Shown in pieces: positions 8,837 to 18,356 of a stretch of 64,000 bases of DNA. The stretch's first letter is position 1. The number at the start of each line of letters is the position of its first letter. Source of the stretch: Candidatus Sericytochromatia bacterium (GTDB lineage: Bacteria; Cyanobacteriota; Sericytochromatia; UBA7694); contig JADMKE010000016.1 in NCBI GenBank assembly GCA_018780035.1, positions 310,001-374,000 on the forward strand, in the 5' to 3' direction. The notes beneath the pieces are model-generated. The model made no database searches and was not told where the DNA came from. It saw nothing but the letters and a program-made list of their open reading frames with translations. Both the position numbers and the translations under genes were made by a program.

Positions 8837-9136
8837 ATGGTATTTGATTGCATGTTGGCAGCCCGCAGTATTCCTTATCAACCCGTCCTGATCAAAGAGG
8901 GCATTCATCCGATTCAGCTCTTTGCCGCTGGCAGTCAGGTGCGCCTTCATGCGCTTAAAGGTGAACGCGAACTGTGCAAACGCTTAGAATCAATGGGCAT
9001 TCAGAGTGGTAAAACCATCACTGTCTTAAGAAATCAAACCCATTCAATTTTGCTCAAGACGGGCAATACCCGCATCGCGTTCCGTTTGTGTAATGCCGTG
9101 ATTCTCTACGCTGAGCAAATCGCTTCAGGATACTGA
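8837..9136 (+). CDS. feoA: FeoA-domain ferrous iron transport protein A
   Basis: The C-terminal 70 residues form a FeoA SH3-like domain: GSQVRLHALKGERELCKRL, then ESMGIQSGKTITVL and a final ITVL/ILLK strand set ending IAFRLCNAVILYAEQI. FeoA is a small cytosolic partner of the Fe(II) transporter FeoB. I place the start at ATG 8837 (99 residues) because a promoter occupies 8768-8797; ATG 8852 is also possible and neither has a strong ribosome binding site. The next gene, feoB, begins 4 bases after the stop, so they are one operon. Confidence 0.85.
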   Translation: MVFDCMLAARSIPYQPVLIKEGIHPIQLFAAGSQVRLHALKGERELCKRLESMGIQSGKTITVLRNQTHSILLKTGNTRIAFRLCNAVILYAEQIASGY

Positions 9137-9140
9137 AGCT

Positions 9141-11351
9141 GTGCCCTCGCATCCCCTCCCGCCCTTTTTTACAGCCCCTTTGCCTGGACCCGCCTTGAAA
9201 GAATTGGTGATCGCTTTTGCGGGCAATCCGAATGTGGGCAAAACGGCCTTGATCAACGCCCTTTCGGGCAGCCGTCTGAAAGTCGGCAATTGGCCAGGAG
9301 TCACCGTTGAGAAAAAAGAAGCGACCATGCGCTATGGCGATTATCAACTGCGTTTAATCGATTTACCCGGCACCTATAGTCTCAGCCCGTACACTCTCGA
9401 AGAGCGCGTCTGTCGTGATTTCCTCCTGCTTGAAAAGCCCGATTTGGTGATCAACGTGGTTGATACCTCCAATTTGGAAAAGAGCCTGTATCTGACCTTT
9501 CAATTGCTTGAAATGGATGTGCCGATGGTCATGGCCCTCAATATGTGGGATGAGTTTGTCGATCAAGGTTACAGTCTCGATCAGGCTGCTTTGACCGGGG
9601 CCTTGGGGATTCCTGTGGTTCCCACTGTGGGGCCGACCAAATGGGGAACAGAGGCTCTTTTGACCCAAGCGATTGTGGTGATTGAATCCCAAACAAAAGG
9701 ATTACCGCTGTCTTTTTCTGGACCTATAGAAGCTGCAATACAGCAGATGTCGGACAAAATTGCCACTGAACCCTATGTCAGTGAATCCGTTTCTTTGCGC
9801 TGGCTGGCACTCAAACTCTTGGAAAAAGATCCCTATACCCTGAGCAAAATCAACGAGATTTATTCAGTGGATCTCAGCAATGCCTTTCCTGCGCTTTGGC
9901 AGGCTTTGCAGGGTTCTGTGGGCGATATCGAAAGGGCCTTGAGTCAATCCCGCACCCAAGCCGTCTCGGCCTTGGCCGAAAAATGTGTGGTTCTGCCCGC
10001 AAAACCTGTTAGGGATTTGACCGATCGCTTGGATCGGATCTTGCTCAATGAGTGGACGGGACTGCCTGTTTTTCTGGGCATTCTCTATCTGGTCTTTAAA
10101 CTGACCTTTGATATTAGCACGCCCCTGGTGGACTTTATCGACGGCTTTTTTAATGGATTTTTGGCCAAATGGGCTGAATTGTTTTTGACAGGGCTGTCTA
10201 TTCCCGCTTTTTTGATTTCGCTGCTCAAAGAAGGTGTCATTGGCGGGGCTGGCCTCGTCTTAAGCTTTGTGCCAATCTTGATTTTTCTCTATCTCTTTTT
10301 GGCGTTGCTCGAAGAGAGCGGCTATATGGCTCGGGCGGCCTTTTTAATGGACCGCTTTATGTTTCGCTTTGGCTTACATGGCAAGGCATTTGTGCCACTC
10401 TTGGTTGGTTTTGGCTGCAATGTTCCAGCTGTTTATGCCAGTCGGGCCCTCGAAAATGAGACCGATCGCAAGATCACTGTGGCGGTTTTGTCGTTTATGT
10501 CCTGTGGGGCCAAACTGCCCATATACGCCCTTTTTACTTCGGTCTTCTTTGTGGAGCACCAGGCTCTGCTCATTTTATTGCTCTATTTGATCGGGATTTC
10601 CGTGGCGATTTTTTGGGCTGTGGTTTTGCGCAAAACGCGCTTTAAATCTGATATCCCAGCCTTTGTGATGGAATTACCTCCCTACCGCTTTCCCACAATC
10701 AAAATGCTCTGGGGTTCGATCTGGGTCAAAACCCAGGCCTTTATCAAACAGGCGGGCACGGTCATTGCTGTGGCCATGATTTTGCTTTGGTCGCTCGTGA
10801 ATTTGCCCTATGGAGCTCCGACGGATCAAACGGTTTTGGCCCGTTCTGCCCAAGCGATTGCACCGCTCTTTTTGCCTTTGGGATTTGGCGAGCGCTGGGA
10901 GCCGGTTGCCGCTATTTTGCCAGGGTTTATGGCCAAAGAAATGGTGGTCGGAACCTTGGGTGTGGTTTTGAGTGTACAACAGCCAGATGCTGGCGCGGTT
11001 AAAACCACATTTACTCAAGATCTTGGGGCCCAAGGCCAGGCCTTTTTAGATGCGGGCAAAACGGCATTTGTCAATGTCAGTGGCAATCTCCTGCCCACCC
11101 CGTTTGTGCTGGCTCCAGACAGCAAAGAATCCCCCCTGTCTCGCGCCATTCGCGATACATTTACACCGCTTTCAGCCTTTTCATATATGGTTTTTAACCT
11201 GCTTTTGCTCTCCTGTATTTCGGTGGTTGGGGCCGTGACCCACGAATTTGGCCGATCGTACCTGGGGTTTATTTTGTTTTTGACCTGTGGCACGGCCTAT
11301 ACGGCTGCAGCTCTGGCTTATCATCTCGGACGCCTCTTGGGATTTGGCTAA
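9141..11351 (+). CDS. feoB: Ferrous iron transporter FeoB
   Basis: This 736-residue protein has an N-terminal G domain with G1 GNPNVGKT (28-35), G3 DLPG and G4 NMWD. A helical GDI-like spacer follows, then a polytopic membrane domain with two gate-type halves. Characteristic FeoB segments are ESGYMARAAFLMDR, GFGCNVPA and the second-gate FMSCGAKLP. It imports Fe(II) through the cytoplasmic membrane in a GTP-dependent way. The start is a GTG 4 bases after feoA's stop; the N-terminal 20 residues are Pro-rich and slightly longer than usual. The length and all key motifs appear intact. Confidence 0.96.
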   Translation: MPSHPLPPFFTAPLPGPALKELVIAFAGNPNVGKTALINALSGSRLKVGNWPGVTVEKKEATMRYGDYQLRLIDLPGTYSLSPYTLEERVCRDFLLLEKPDLVINVVDTSNLEKSLYLTFQLLEMDVPMVMALNMWDEFVDQGYSLDQAALTGALGIPVVPTVGPTKWGTEALLTQAIVVIESQTKGLPLSFSGPIEAAIQQMSDKIATEPYVSESVSLRWLALKLLEKDPYTLSKINEIYSVDLSNAFPALWQALQGSVGDIERALSQSRTQAVSALAEKCVVLPAKPVRDLTDRLDRILLNEWTGLPVFLGILYLVFKLTFDISTPLVDFIDGFFNGFLAKWAELFLTGLSIPAFLISLLKEGVIGGAGLVLSFVPILIFLYLFLALLEESGYMARAAFLMDRFMFRFGLHGKAFVPLLVGFGCNVPAVYASRALENETDRKITVAVLSFMSCGAKLPIYALFTSVFFVEHQALLILLLYLIGISVAIFWAVVLRKTRFKSDIPAFVMELPPYRFPTIKMLWGSIWVKTQAFIKQAGTVIAVAMILLWSLVNLPYGAPTDQTVLARSAQAIAPLFLPLGFGERWEPVAAILPGFMAKEMVVGTLGVVLSVQQPDAGAVKTTFTQDLGAQGQAFLDAGKTAFVNVSGNLLPTPFVLAPDSKESPLSRAIRDTFTPLSAFSYMVFNLLLLSCISVVGAVTHEFGRSYLGFILFLTCGTAYTAAALAYHLGRLLGFG

Positions 11352-11363
11352 GATCCGGTTTGG

Positions 11364-14255
11364 CTAAGAGCGAGGCAGCAGGGCCCGCAAATACTCTTTT
11401 TCAAGCGGGAGCAGATGGGGGTGGGGTTCAGCTACCTGCTTCAATAATCGTTTAAACAGGTTTAGATCTTTGTGACGCAAGGCTTCGACCATCATGATAC
11501 GCACTGTGCCCGGTTGAATTTTGCTGTGGGGGAGTTGGCTGAGCTTATTCAGCGCCAACAGGGATTGACTTGCTTTTTGATTTCTGTGGGCTTCCAGGAG
11601 CTGCCACTCGTATAAATCAGCATTTAAGTCGGGGTTTTCTTTGAGATAGGTCAGGTATTTGTTTAAAATCGGCCATTGAAAATTGAGAATCGGTAAAAAA
11701 CGTGTAGTCAGCGCTGTAAAATGGCTGTGAATTTCTTCCCGATTGCGAATCTCTGCTGGGGCGGAAACCAAAAAATCCAACTTTTCGAGCATTTTTTCAA
11801 GTTCAGGTAAGGCTTTTAAGAGGCGGGCCTGCAAGATCCTTTGGAAGTCGGCTTCAAAAATCAGCTGGTAATAAGCGGGCGTATTGAGAAATATTTCATA
11901 GAGATCGATCGTATTGCCTGTAAACATATGCAATTCAGCTGTGTTTTCGACCACGGGGAAAAAATCTGAATTGGGACTATAGCGGGCAATCAGGGGAGCC
12001 AAACTGGCAGAGCTAAAAATTTGGTTGGATTTGTCAAATGCTGCGGGTGTCAATTTTAAACGCTTCAGATCTTCTGCCAAAACAGGCAGTGGCCGTTGTT
12101 GAGCCGCAAACGGCAAATGATGGGGTTGGGTGCTCGCCAAAATGACCAAATCACCGGTTGAGACACGACCGCCTTCTTCACTGGGCAAACCCAAAAAAGT
12201 CAGATAGGGAAATTGCGTTTGAAGGGCGCTTAAAATCGAGAGCAAAAGCTGAGAATCAAATTCATAGGAGTGAATCCATTGCACGAGCAGCCCTTCGGGT
12301 TTGAGATAGCGTTTGAGATCTTGATAAAATTCTTGGGTAAACAGATTTGAAACCCCACTGACCCAGGGGTTGGAAGGCTCTGAAATAATCAGATCATAGT
12401 TTTCCGTTTGGGTTGAAAAAAAATTGCGGGCATCATCGATGATCTGATTTTGTTTGGGACTTTCATAGGCCCTGCGATTAAAGGGCAAAAACCCACGGGC
12501 CAGATTGACCACTTCTTGTTCAATTTCGATTTGATCCAGCTGTTTTAACCAGGGATCTCCCAGTAAAATATGTGCTGTCATGCCGCTGCCAAAGCCAATC
12601 ATGGCCGCGCGATAATTGGGTTTCATCATGGTCATTGGATAAACGGCAAGACCGAACTGGGTGGTTTCATCCGAGAATAAGTTCCAATTAAAAACCTCAT
12701 CGATGCTGGCATCTGGTTTGCCATTGGTTCTTAACGTTCGCCGCAAACCGTAATCCTGAAATGAAATAGTGGCTGTTCGACCGTGACGAATGAGAGTTTG
12801 GGTATTTTCTGCTTGCCCCCCTTTTTGAGGGGTATTGCGAAAGACGCCTTTGGAAAGAGTAAAAGCATTGAGTTCCAGCAGAAAAACAGGCATTAATAGA
12901 GCCAAACTGGCTATGAGGGCCGTGAGTTGTCCTGTGAGGCTTAAACCTGCAGAGGCCCCAATGGCCAGTCCCAGTACAATATCAATCAAGGCCCCACTGA
13001 CAAGGGCCCATTTGAGCTGTAACCAGGGCATCAGTACAATTCCTGCAAAAATGGTGCCTGCGATGGCGCCGATGGTGTTAAAACCGTAAACACCCCCAAT
13101 GCTGCGCTCAGGTTTTCCGGCTTGAATCATGATCCGGGTTAACAAAGGCAGGGTCATGCCTGCAAAGAAGCTGGCAGGGAACATCAATAAAATCGCCTGA
13201 CTGTATTTAAAACCCGCAAACCAATAATAGGCTGTTTCGGTATGATTTAAAACGCCGTGGGCAGCGCCCATCCAGTCAAAAAGCAGATTGTAGCTACAAA
13301 TACTCAAACCGGCACAGAGACCCATGACAATCTGAATGCCACCCAGTACAAATAACGAATTCCAGGTTTTTTTTAAAATCCAGCCAACGCAAAAACTGCC
13401 ACAGGCCAAGCCAAAAATAAACGCTGAGATCATCAAATCAAAGGAGTGGGTGGAAGAGCCCAAAACCAAACTCAAGAGACGCACCCAACAGATCTCATAA
13501 ATGAAAGAGGAAAGTCCCGTTCCCAGGGACACACCCATCAGCAGTTTGAACTGCAGATCTGAAAGTGGCAATGTCTCAACTCTCTGGGTTTCTTGGGTGG
13601 TTTCTGTCGGGATAGCAGGTATCTCTGTATTGCGCATCATCAAATAGAAAGACAACCCGAGCAGCAAATTGAGCGAGCTGGCCACAGTCAAGGTTCCTGG
13701 TGTGCCAAACTGGGGGATCAGCACAAACGAGGCCCAAAGAATCCCGAGGGCCCCCCCCAATGAATTGGTAAAGTACAAACTTGGCAAGGAGCGTTTGCCG
13801 CCATCCCCGAGGATTGAGATCAACCCCACAGCCAAGCAGGGAAAGGTCATGCCCAATAAGATCGCCCAAGGTGCTGTTATCAGTAAGGCTGCCACTAATT
13901 TGAGTAGTGAAAGTCCTCCGGGCAGACCTTTGAAGTAGGGGCCAAATTGATAAATGCCTGCGTTGACGGCTTTAAAGAGCGGGTGATAAAACAGGCCGCC
14001 GAGGCCGATTAAGACTTCGGCCAAGGCATACATATAAAAGGGATTTTTGAGGGCTCGGACATATTTTCCACCCAAAAAAGATCCCGCTGCCATACCCCCC
14101 ATAAAAATGGCCAGCGTAAGCATTTGACCATAAGAAGCATGTCCCAATAGGAGTTTTAAATAGCGGGCCCAGACAGATTCATAGATCAGGGCTGCTATGC
14201 CTGAAAGGCCAAAAAGCAGATAAATTGTTGTTAAAAAAAGATTGGAAACATTCAC
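11364..14255 (-). CDS. Fused MFS transporter / spermidine synthase-like protein
   Basis: This 963-residue protein consists of two repeats of a polytopic membrane region, each beginning with the family signature (GLSGIAALIYESVWARYLKL near residue 18; SSFIYEICWVRLLSLVLGSS near 245). A cytosolic Rossmann methyltransferase/aminopropyltransferase-like domain follows: MIGFGSGMTAHIL for the cofactor, DDARNFF and LIISEPSNPWVSG. It ends in a 200-residue helical tail. Such fusions are widespread but uncharacterised; polyamine synthesis coupled to transport is only inferred. It lies opposite to, and between, feoB and the FeoB-associated Cys-rich gene. The start codon is GTG. Confidence 0.85.
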   Translation of the reverse strand: MNVSNLFLTTIYLLFGLSGIAALIYESVWARYLKLLLGHASYGQMLTLAIFMGGMAAGSFLGGKYVRALKNPFYMYALAEVLIGLGGLFYHPLFKAVNAGIYQFGPYFKGLPGGLSLLKLVAALLITAPWAILLGMTFPCLAVGLISILGDGGKRSLPSLYFTNSLGGALGILWASFVLIPQFGTPGTLTVASSLNLLLGLSFYLMMRNTEIPAIPTETTQETQRVETLPLSDLQFKLLMGVSLGTGLSSFIYEICWVRLLSLVLGSSTHSFDLMISAFIFGLACGSFCVGWILKKTWNSLFVLGGIQIVMGLCAGLSICSYNLLFDWMGAAHGVLNHTETAYYWFAGFKYSQAILLMFPASFFAGMTLPLLTRIMIQAGKPERSIGGVYGFNTIGAIAGTIFAGIVLMPWLQLKWALVSGALIDIVLGLAIGASAGLSLTGQLTALIASLALLMPVFLLELNAFTLSKGVFRNTPQKGGQAENTQTLIRHGRTATISFQDYGLRRTLRTNGKPDASIDEVFNWNLFSDETTQFGLAVYPMTMMKPNYRAAMIGFGSGMTAHILLGDPWLKQLDQIEIEQEVVNLARGFLPFNRRAYESPKQNQIIDDARNFFSTQTENYDLIISEPSNPWVSGVSNLFTQEFYQDLKRYLKPEGLLVQWIHSYEFDSQLLLSILSALQTQFPYLTFLGLPSEEGGRVSTGDLVILASTQPHHLPFAAQQRPLPVLAEDLKRLKLTPAAFDKSNQIFSSASLAPLIARYSPNSDFFPVVENTAELHMFTGNTIDLYEIFLNTPAYYQLIFEADFQRILQARLLKALPELEKMLEKLDFLVSAPAEIRNREEIHSHFTALTTRFLPILNFQWPILNKYLTYLKENPDLNADLYEWQLLEAHRNQKASQSLLALNKLSQLPHSKIQPGTVRIMMVEALRHKDLNLFKRLLKQVAEPHPHLLPLEKEYLRALLPRS

Positions 14256-14332
14256 TGCCAGAGCGCATTCTGCTTGTTTGTATCAATTTTAATCATGGTA
14301 TTATAAATCATATCAATGGCTTGCAGGAATCC

Positions 14333-14515
14333 ATGTTTGAAAATCTCACCATAACAGCGATTCTTTTGGTCTCAGGTGCCTATTTGTTTTTGCGGATTAA
14401 AAGAGTCAGCACACGAAAACCGGCCTCTGGAGCCGGTTGTGGTTCTGGGTGTGGTGGTTGTGGCACTCCCCCCACCTCTTCACGGGAAGTGCCTTTGCGC
14501 ATGCACTCTTCTTGA
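14333..14515 (+). CDS. FeoB-associated Cys-rich membrane peptide
   Basis: A 60-residue peptide starts at ATG 14333, supported by AGGA 6-9 bases upstream. It has one N-terminal membrane helix (about 4-20: LTITAILLVSGAYLFL), a basic stretch, then GAGCGSGCGGCG and a Ser/Pro tail. This matches the small FeoB-associated Cys-rich membrane protein family, thought to assist ferrous iron uptake or metal handling. In most genomes it follows feoB directly; here it sits 3 kb downstream, separated by an opposite-strand gene. A glycosyltransferase-like gene starts 5 bases after its stop. Confidence 0.75.
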   Translation: MFENLTITAILLVSGAYLFLRIKRVSTRKPASGAGCGSGCGGCGTPPTSSREVPLRMHSS

Positions 14516-14520
14516 GTGCC

Positions 14521-15459
14521 ATGAAAACCTTTATTGCACTTCCGGTTTGGGGTGAAAAATACCTTCGGATTTTTCTGGATTGGGCCTTGCCAACGCTGAT
14601 GGCTCCAGGCAACCTGATCTCGGGGCCCTTTTCTTTGGATTCAGCCATTCTCTTTTATACAACCCAGGAGGGGCGTCAAACGCTGGAGGCGGACCCCGCT
14701 CTGCAGATGCTGCAAAGTGTTTGGCAATTGCAGTGGAATATTTTTGAGCCCCCCAGTACATTGCCCCACCGTTTTTACAAACACGATTTGCTCAGTGCCT
14801 GTTATTCTGATGCGGCCCTTTTGGCCCGCGCGCATGGGGCGGCTTGGATGCCTTTAACGGCAGATAATCTCTATTCTGCCGGGGCCTTTTCGCTTTTGGC
14901 AGAACAAACCCAGAACTGTGATCTCGCCCTGATTGCCGGACTAAGATTGGATATATCTGCCCTAAATTCTGCGCTCTTTCAGGAGCGAAAACGGGGGGAT
15001 TTGGCCCTCTCTGCAGCTGAACTCCTGCGTTTGGTTCATGAATTTCCCCACCCCCATTTTTTGGCCAGTTTTATCGATGCTGAACTGTTTACCGTTTGGT
15101 CCTCCCATGTCTATACCCGCCAAGATGAATACCAGTTTGTGGCCCATTGTTATCACTTACATCCGGTTTTAATCCGCCAACCCCAGCCTTTTGGGCCTGT
15201 GCCACCGGGATCGAGCCCCCACATGAATAATCTGGATGGCCATTATTTACAGCAGTATTATGAGGCGGGTGCGCGTTTTCAGATTATTGACCACGCCCAA
15301 TTTTTGGGTGTGACCCTCAGTGAAGACGAAGATGTTCCGATGGATGCCAAGCCCATGAGCCCTGAGCAAAGGCAGACAGCGATCGAAAAATTTGGCCAGA
15401 ATTACTGTCTGCCCGTGCACCGCTTTTTTTACAAAACACCGATCTTTTTTCGCCTTTAA
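14521..15459 (+). CDS. Glycosyltransferase-like hypothetical protein
   Basis: The 312-residue product begins at ATG 14521, 5 bases after the previous stop. The opening (IALPVWGEKYLRIFLDWALP, then TLMAPGNL) resembles nucleotide-sugar transferase-like proteins of unclear function that share a V-W-G-x-x-Y-x-x-F-L-D-x-x-L-P motif. There is no signal peptide or membrane helix. The middle shows ALIAGLRLD and HNLDGHYLQ-like segments that could form a Rossmann-type sugar-binding core. Assignment to a glycosyltransferase clan is by general resemblance only. Confidence 0.5.
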   Translation: MKTFIALPVWGEKYLRIFLDWALPTLMAPGNLISGPFSLDSAILFYTTQEGRQTLEADPALQMLQSVWQLQWNIFEPPSTLPHRFYKHDLLSACYSDAALLARAHGAAWMPLTADNLYSAGAFSLLAEQTQNCDLALIAGLRLDISALNSALFQERKRGDLALSAAELLRLVHEFPHPHFLASFIDAELFTVWSSHVYTRQDEYQFVAHCYHLHPVLIRQPQPFGPVPPGSSPHMNNLDGHYLQQYYEAGARFQIIDHAQFLGVTLSEDEDVPMDAKPMSPEQRQTAIEKFGQNYCLPVHRFFYKTPIFFRL

Positions 15460-15512
15460 AGTCCCCTGCTTGCTTAGATTCGCTCAAAGGCCTGTGTTAG
15501 AATAGCAATATT

Positions 15513-15593
15513 GCGGGTGTGGCGGAACGGCAGACGCGCCAGACTTAGGATCTGGTGCCTTCGGGCGTGGAGGTTCAAGTCCTCTCACCCGCA
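15513..15593 (+). tRNA. tRNA-Leu(UAG)
   Basis: A complete class II tRNA. The acceptor stem GCGGGTG pairs with CACCCGC (15586-15592), with discriminator A. The anticodon stem CCAGA/TCTGG encloses loop CTTAGGA with anticodon TAG (15546-15548), followed by a long variable arm with a TTCG loop and a GTTCAAGTC T-loop. CCA is not encoded. TAGAAT at 15498-15503 is a plausible -10 box. Confidence 0.96.
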
Positions 15594-15619
15594 TTTTCCC
15601 TTTTTTGTGGGCCGCCGTC

Positions 15620-16762
15620 TTAAACCCGTTCCAAAGCCTGGGCCAGATCCGCGATTAAATCCGCTTGGTCTTCAATTCCCACCGAAATGCGAATCAAACC
15701 ATCCGAAAGCCCCACTGCGTGGCGCTGTTGCGGTGGTATTGCGGCGTGGGTCATGGTGGCGGGATGCCCAATCAGTGATTCCACGCCCCCCAGGCTTTCT
15801 GCCAAGGAGAAAAGCTGGGTTGAGCGGGCCACGGTTTTACCCGCTTCCAGCCCTCCGGCAACTTCAAATGAGATCATGCCCCCAAATCCGCTCATCTGTT
15901 TGCAGGCCAAGTCATATTGGGGATGGCTGGGCAGGCCTGGATAGTGGATTTTTGCGATCTTGGGATGGTTTTCCAGGTATTCAGCCAGTACCAGGGCGTT
16001 TTCCTGATGGGCTCGCATGCGCAAAGCCAGCGTTTTGATCCCGCGCAGAGTGAGCCAGCAGTCCATGGGGCCAGGCACGGAGCCCAAGCTGTTTTGTAAA
16101 AATTGGAGTTGTTGGTGAAGATCTTGATTGTTGGTCAAAACAGCACCCCCGACCACGTCACTGTGCCCACCCAGGTATTTGGTGGTGCTGTGAACGACGA
16201 GATCCGCTCCCAGTGTGAGCGGTTGCTGAAAATAGGGACTCATAAAGGTATTGTCAACCACCAGAATCAGCTTGTGTTCACGGGCCAGGGTGGCAATTTG
16301 TGCAATATCATAGAGGCGCAAAAGGGGGTTTGTGGGGGTTTCAAGCCAAATTATGCGTGTTTCGGGGCGAATTGCGGCTCGGATGAGGTCTGTGTCACGG
16401 GCGTCGACAAAATCAAAGCCCAGACCCAGACGTTGAAAGACCTTGGTAAAAACGCGGTAGGTGCCACCATAGAGGTCATTGCAAGCAATGACATGGTCAC
16501 CGGCATTGAGCAAAGAGATCACACTGCTGGTTGCAGCCATGCCTGAGGCAAATGCCAGGCCGTATTTACCCTCTTCGAGGCTGGCCAAACAACTTTCCAG
16601 GGCCGTGCGAGTGGGGTTGCCTGTGCGGGAATATTCATAGCCTTTGTGTTCACCTATGTCTGTTTGGGTATAAGTGGAAGTTTGGTAGATCGGAACAATG
16701 GTGGCGCCTGTTGCTGTGTCGGCAGCTTGGCCTACATGAATCGCACGGGTTGCAAAATGCAT
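15620..16762 (-). CDS. Cys/Met metabolism PLP-dependent enzyme (cystathionine gamma-synthase/lyase type)
   Basis: This 380-residue protein has the full fold of the trans-sulfuration family. The PLP-binding lysine is K195 in VVHSTTKYLGGHSDVVGG; YSRTGNPTR (44-52), FASGMAA (71-77) and the C-terminal SLGGVESLIGHPATMTH are family hallmarks. The reaction is gamma-replacement or elimination on homoserine esters, cystathionine or methionine. Sequence alone does not separate MetB, MetC/CGL or methionine gamma-lyase, so no symbol is given. GGAGAG lies just before the ATG. It is monocistronic and convergent with the tRNA-Leu. Confidence 0.9.
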   Translation of the reverse strand: MHFATRAIHVGQAADTATGATIVPIYQTSTYTQTDIGEHKGYEYSRTGNPTRTALESCLASLEEGKYGLAFASGMAATSSVISLLNAGDHVIACNDLYGGTYRVFTKVFQRLGLGFDFVDARDTDLIRAAIRPETRIIWLETPTNPLLRLYDIAQIATLAREHKLILVVDNTFMSPYFQQPLTLGADLVVHSTTKYLGGHSDVVGGAVLTNNQDLHQQLQFLQNSLGSVPGPMDCWLTLRGIKTLALRMRAHQENALVLAEYLENHPKIAKIHYPGLPSHPQYDLACKQMSGFGGMISFEVAGGLEAGKTVARSTQLFSLAESLGGVESLIGHPATMTHAAIPPQQRHAVGLSDGLIRISVGIEDQADLIADLAQALERV

Positions 16763-16938
16763 AATAGCTCTCCAATGATGATCGGGATTTGCATCTCATT
16801 GTATCAGGCGGACTTGAATCACTGACATTCAGTCCACAAATGATCCATAATGAAAAACAGACAGCTTTGCCAGATACGGAACAATCCCTGGCAGATCTGC
16901 GTCTCTCGAAAATAGACGAATTAAACAGGAAAGAAACT

Positions 16939-18330
16939 ATGGCACAAAAATTCAGCTCATCCACACTCGCTCAATCAGGTGTGCTGCTGTTTTTTCTGGC
17001 CGCCTGTCAACCCGTTAGCCCTGTTACAAACACTCCCAGTGCCTCGCCTTCAGCCAGTTCAGTCGCCCCATCGGCAACGCCAACGCCCGCAGTAACTCCC
17101 TCAGCCAGTCCTACCCCCCCAGCACCGACGCCAACGCCCACTGCGACCCCTTCTCCCCTGCCTACGGCAACGCCCACTGCGGCTGTTCCGACCCCCAGTC
17201 CTTCTGCCAGTTCTGATCTGCCGCTGCTGGCTTTGCCCGAACTTAAATTTGCCCGTTTAAAAACCATTGCGGGTTTGGCAACACCCGGCACGGCCGAAAA
17301 TGGCACCCGCGCAGAATTGGCGTCGATGCCTGAAAATGTCAGTGCGATTGAAGCTGACGATGAGGGCAATGTTTGGATCCTGGACCGCTCCAATGGTCGC
17401 TTGGTCTATGTCACGGCGGAAATGACCCGATCGACAAGCAATGCCAATAGTGTGCCTGACTATCGGCTCTTTTGGGTCCGCAAAACTGATTTAGACACCC
17501 CTTCTGGCATGGTTTTGGATCGCAAAAATGGTTTCTTTTATATTGTTGAACAGAATTCCCATCGGGTCATCAAAGTGGACAAAAAAGATTTTACCCACAC
17601 CGTGGTCGCTGGCAATGGCCGTCAGGGTTATACCGGAGATGGCCCCGCCACTGAGCAAAGTCTGAGTCAACCCACAGATGTGGCCCTGGATCTGCAGGGC
17701 AATTTGTATATTTCCGACACGGGCAATCATCTGATTCGCAAGGTCACCCCCGATGGCAAAATGACGACCATTGCAGGCCAATATATCAGAGACACCAAAG
17801 TCGTGGATACCGATGGCGATGGCAAATTGACTGATGAGGTTCCCTCCTTGATTCCCCTCGGTGAGACCAGCGGTGATGGCGATTTGGCTTATAAATCCCG
17901 CGTCAACGCCCCGACCTATCTCGCTGTTGATAATTTTGGTGCCGTTTATTTTACGAGTAAGTCCAATACCATTCGCCGGGTACTGAATGATCGCATGGAC
18001 CGCTATGCCGGTTCTGGCCAAGAAGGGTATAACGGAGATAATTTTCATTCTCTGCTTGCCAACTTTTATCAGCCCACTGAGCTGAATATTGGGCCCGACG
18101 GTCTGCTCTATTTTGTCGATTTTCGCAATAACCGTTTGCGCCGAATTCGGGCCAATGGTTTTATTGAAGATGTGGCTGGCAATGGACGCACCAGTGAATA
18201 TGTTTTTTCGCTGGTGGATTTAAAAGTGATGGAAATTCAGCCCGTGGCTTTTGGTTTTGACGCCAAAGGCAATTTTTATCTCTCAGATAAAGCGCATTAC
18301 CGTCTGCGTCTGGGTGAAAAGCAAAGTTAA
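16939..18330 (+). CDS. NHL-repeat beta-propeller lipoprotein
   Basis: I choose ATG 16939 because it gives a lipoprotein signal (FFLAAC, Cys23) and has AGGAAAG upstream; a longer in-frame version would start inside the promoter area. The 463-residue protein has a 55-residue Pro/Thr/Ser-Ala linker, then an NHL-type propeller. Blade signatures are visible as QPTDVALDLQGNLYISDTGN, then HLIRKVTPDGKMTTIAG, and LYFVDFRNNRLRRI. It should be anchored to a membrane with the propeller exposed for binding. It heads a run of four lipoprotein genes. Confidence 0.85.
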   Translation: MAQKFSSSTLAQSGVLLFFLAACQPVSPVTNTPSASPSASSVAPSATPTPAVTPSASPTPPAPTPTPTATPSPLPTATPTAAVPTPSPSASSDLPLLALPELKFARLKTIAGLATPGTAENGTRAELASMPENVSAIEADDEGNVWILDRSNGRLVYVTAEMTRSTSNANSVPDYRLFWVRKTDLDTPSGMVLDRKNGFFYIVEQNSHRVIKVDKKDFTHTVVAGNGRQGYTGDGPATEQSLSQPTDVALDLQGNLYISDTGNHLIRKVTPDGKMTTIAGQYIRDTKVVDTDGDGKLTDEVPSLIPLGETSGDGDLAYKSRVNAPTYLAVDNFGAVYFTSKSNTIRRVLNDRMDRYAGSGQEGYNGDNFHSLLANFYQPTELNIGPDGLLYFVDFRNNRLRRIRANGFIEDVAGNGRTSEYVFSLVDLKVMEIQPVAFGFDAKGNFYLSDKAHYRLRLGEKQS

Positions 18331-18356
18331 TTGTTTATAACAGGAACCATTGAAGT

